Shown here: positions 5,496 to 6,469 of the stretch, one piece after another
Position numbering within the stretch: the stretch's first letter is position 1
Layout: the number at the start of each line of letters is the position of its first letter
From: UBA685 sp049889495
GTDB taxonomy: Bacteria; Pseudomonadota; Alphaproteobacteria; Puniceispirillales; Puniceispirillaceae
Length of the DNA stretch: 6,469 bases
Reading direction: 5' to 3'
Assembly (NCBI GenBank): GCA_049889495.1
Contig: JBMHDH010000045.1
Location: 1 to 6,469, forward strand
Program-made: the position numbers and the translations under genes
Notes under the pieces: generated by a model
What the model was told of the DNA's origin: nothing
Databases searched by the model: none
Seen by the model: the letters and a program-made list of their open reading frames with translations, nothing else

Positions 5496-6446
5496 TCATG
5501 CTTTGCCTTGCGGAATTACCTCATAGCCAGGCTCTTCTGGTTCATCATCAACCATTTCAGGCGGGAAGCCTGGCGCCAAGATCTCTAGGCCTGTGGCTTC
5601 TTCAAGGCGTTTGATAATGTTTGGTGATAATTCACGTTCGCCAAAACGCGCAATGCCATCATTGAAAATATCCACCAGCATTGGCGCGATTTCCAACGGC
5701 ACCTGATTGCGCTTTGCCACATCATAAAACAGCCCAGCGTCTTTTTTGACCAAATCCATGGTGAATGAAATATCGCGTGACCCGTTCAAGATCACTTGGC
5801 TTTCGGTTTCATGCACAAATGAGGTGCCAGATGAAATTTTCATCGCTTCATAGGTTGTGTTCAAATCCATCCCAGCGGCTTTGGCGGTGACCAATGCCTC
5901 GCAACAAGTCACAAGATTGGCCGTGGCAAGGTAATTTGTCACCACTTTCAAAATAGACGCCGATCCCAATTCGCCTGTGTGCAAAATCCGTCTGCCCATA
6001 ATTTTTAAAAAGGGCGCGATGGCGTCAAATGTGTCTCTGTCACATCCTGCAAAAATAGAGATATTGCCTGTATCAGCGCGGTGGCACCCCCCAGAAACAG
6101 GGCAATCAACCGCCGCCCCGCCTTTGGCTTTGACCAAGTCGCCAAGCCGTTTCACCTCTTGTTCATCTGTGGTCGACATTTCCAACCAGATTTTGCCAGT
6201 GGTGATTTCTGGCAACATCTCTTCCATCACCGCCGCAGATGCCGCAGGTGACGGCAAACAGGTGATCACAATGTCACAATCGCGCATCAATGACGCAGGG
6301 CCATCTGTGCGCCCCGCCCCCTTAGCGACGAAATTCGCAACCAAATCTTCATTTAAATCATGCACAGTCAAATCAACGCCATTGCGCAATAAAGACCCTG
6401 ATAATTTGCCGCCAACATTACCAAGTCCGATAAATCCCACTTTCAT
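5496..6446 (-). CDS. NAD(P)-dependent beta-hydroxyacid dehydrogenase (3-hydroxyisobutyrate dehydrogenase family)
   Basis: This is a 316-residue cytoplasmic oxidoreductase that would interconvert a beta-hydroxyacid and its semialdehyde or ketoacid, as 3-hydroxyisobutyrate, tartronate semialdehyde and related dehydrogenases do. The N-terminal Rossmann domain (about 1-165) has G7-x-G9-x-x-G12 in FIGLGNVGG. Asp30 near the end of the second strand favours NAD over NADP. The substrate loop DCPVSGG lies at 114-120. The catalytic lysine is K167, followed by N171 in KVVTN, and the second family lysine region is DLVKKDAG (231-238). The all-helical C-terminal domain runs to about 290. A tail of about 25 residues rich in Pro, Glu and Asp follows, longer than in most members. 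The start is well supported by AAGGGGAG (6453-6460), 6-7 nt upstream of the ATG. No mmsA or other valine-degradation gene is in view, so the exact substrate is open. Confidence 0.92.
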   Translation of the reverse strand: MKVGFIGLGNVGGKLSGSLLRNGVDLTVHDLNEDLVANFVAKGAGRTDGPASLMRDCDIVITCLPSPAASAAVMEEMLPEITTGKIWLEMSTTDEQEVKRLGDLVKAKGGAAVDCPVSGGCHRADTGNISIFAGCDRDTFDAIAPFLKIMGRRILHTGELGSASILKVVTNYLATANLVTCCEALVTAKAAGMDLNTTYEAMKISSGTSFVHETESQVILNGSRDISFTMDLVKKDAGLFYDVAKRNQVPLEIAPMLVDIFNDGIARFGERELSPNIIKRLEEATGLEILAPGFPPEMVDDEPEEPGYEVIPQGKA

Positions 6447-6452
6447 GATAAG

Positions 6453-6460
6453 GCTCCCCT
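6453..6460 (-). promoter_or_regulatory. strong Shine-Dalgarno sequence of the dehydrogenase gene
   Basis: On the minus strand AAGGGGAG lies 6 nt upstream of the ATG at 6446, a near-ideal ribosome binding site and the strongest in the window. It fixes the start of the dehydrogenase. The promoter lies beyond the window edge. Confidence 0.75.
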
Positions 6461-6469
6461 TTTTTGCTT

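Noticed and set aside
1..6469. Mobile element, defence island, tRNA or biosynthetic cluster
   Set aside because: No transposase, integrase, terminal inverted repeats, cloverleaf or set of pathway genes was seen. The six genes look like unrelated chromosomal genes.

Overview
The window is an ordinary stretch of bacterial chromosome with moderate G+C (roughly mid-40s percent by eye). It carries six complete protein-coding genes and no RNA gene, insertion sequence, CRISPR array or phage gene that I can see. The protein families (GFA-type zinc protein, bacterial sterol-desaturase-like hydroxylase, acetolactate-synthase-like ThDP enzyme, DUF4268 protein, NAPE-PLD-like metallo-beta-lactamase lipoprotein, 3-hydroxyisobutyrate-dehydrogenase-like enzyme) and the codon use suggest an alphaproteobacterium. 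A free-living marine lineage such as SAR116 is plausible. This is inference from recalled family resemblance; no phylogenetic marker gene is present.

Layout, left to right: a GFA-family protein on the minus strand (56-421); a 212-bp divergent spacer with a possible promoter and a perfect 7-bp dyad; a membrane fatty acid hydroxylase/sterol desaturase-like protein on the plus strand (634-1686); a convergent 61-bp junction containing a 13-bp tandem duplication; a ThDP-dependent enzyme on the minus strand (1748-3502); a 186-bp divergent spacer with candidate promoters for both sides; a small stand-alone DUF4268 protein on the plus strand (3689-4162), whose stop codon overlaps that of the next, convergent gene; a lipoprotein metallo-hydrolase with a His/Gly/Ser-rich tail on the minus strand (4159-5430, start probably 5415); a 65-80 bp gap; and an NAD(P)-dependent beta-hydroxyacid dehydrogenase on the minus strand (5496-6446) with a strong Shine-Dalgarno sequence.

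Strand alternates after almost every gene, so most are probably transcribed singly. Only the dehydrogenase and the downstream lipoprotein hydrolase could share a transcript. The genes do not form a recognisable pathway: several act on small organic acids, lipids or formaldehyde-type substrates, but nothing ties them together beyond adjacency. I did not find a convincing undescribed multi-gene system. The points most worth a second look are the metal-binding-looking tail of the lipoprotein hydrolase, the stand-alone DUF4268 protein, the unassigned ThDP enzyme, and three short tandem duplications at or near gene ends or in hydrophilic protein segments. All spacers are under 300 bp.
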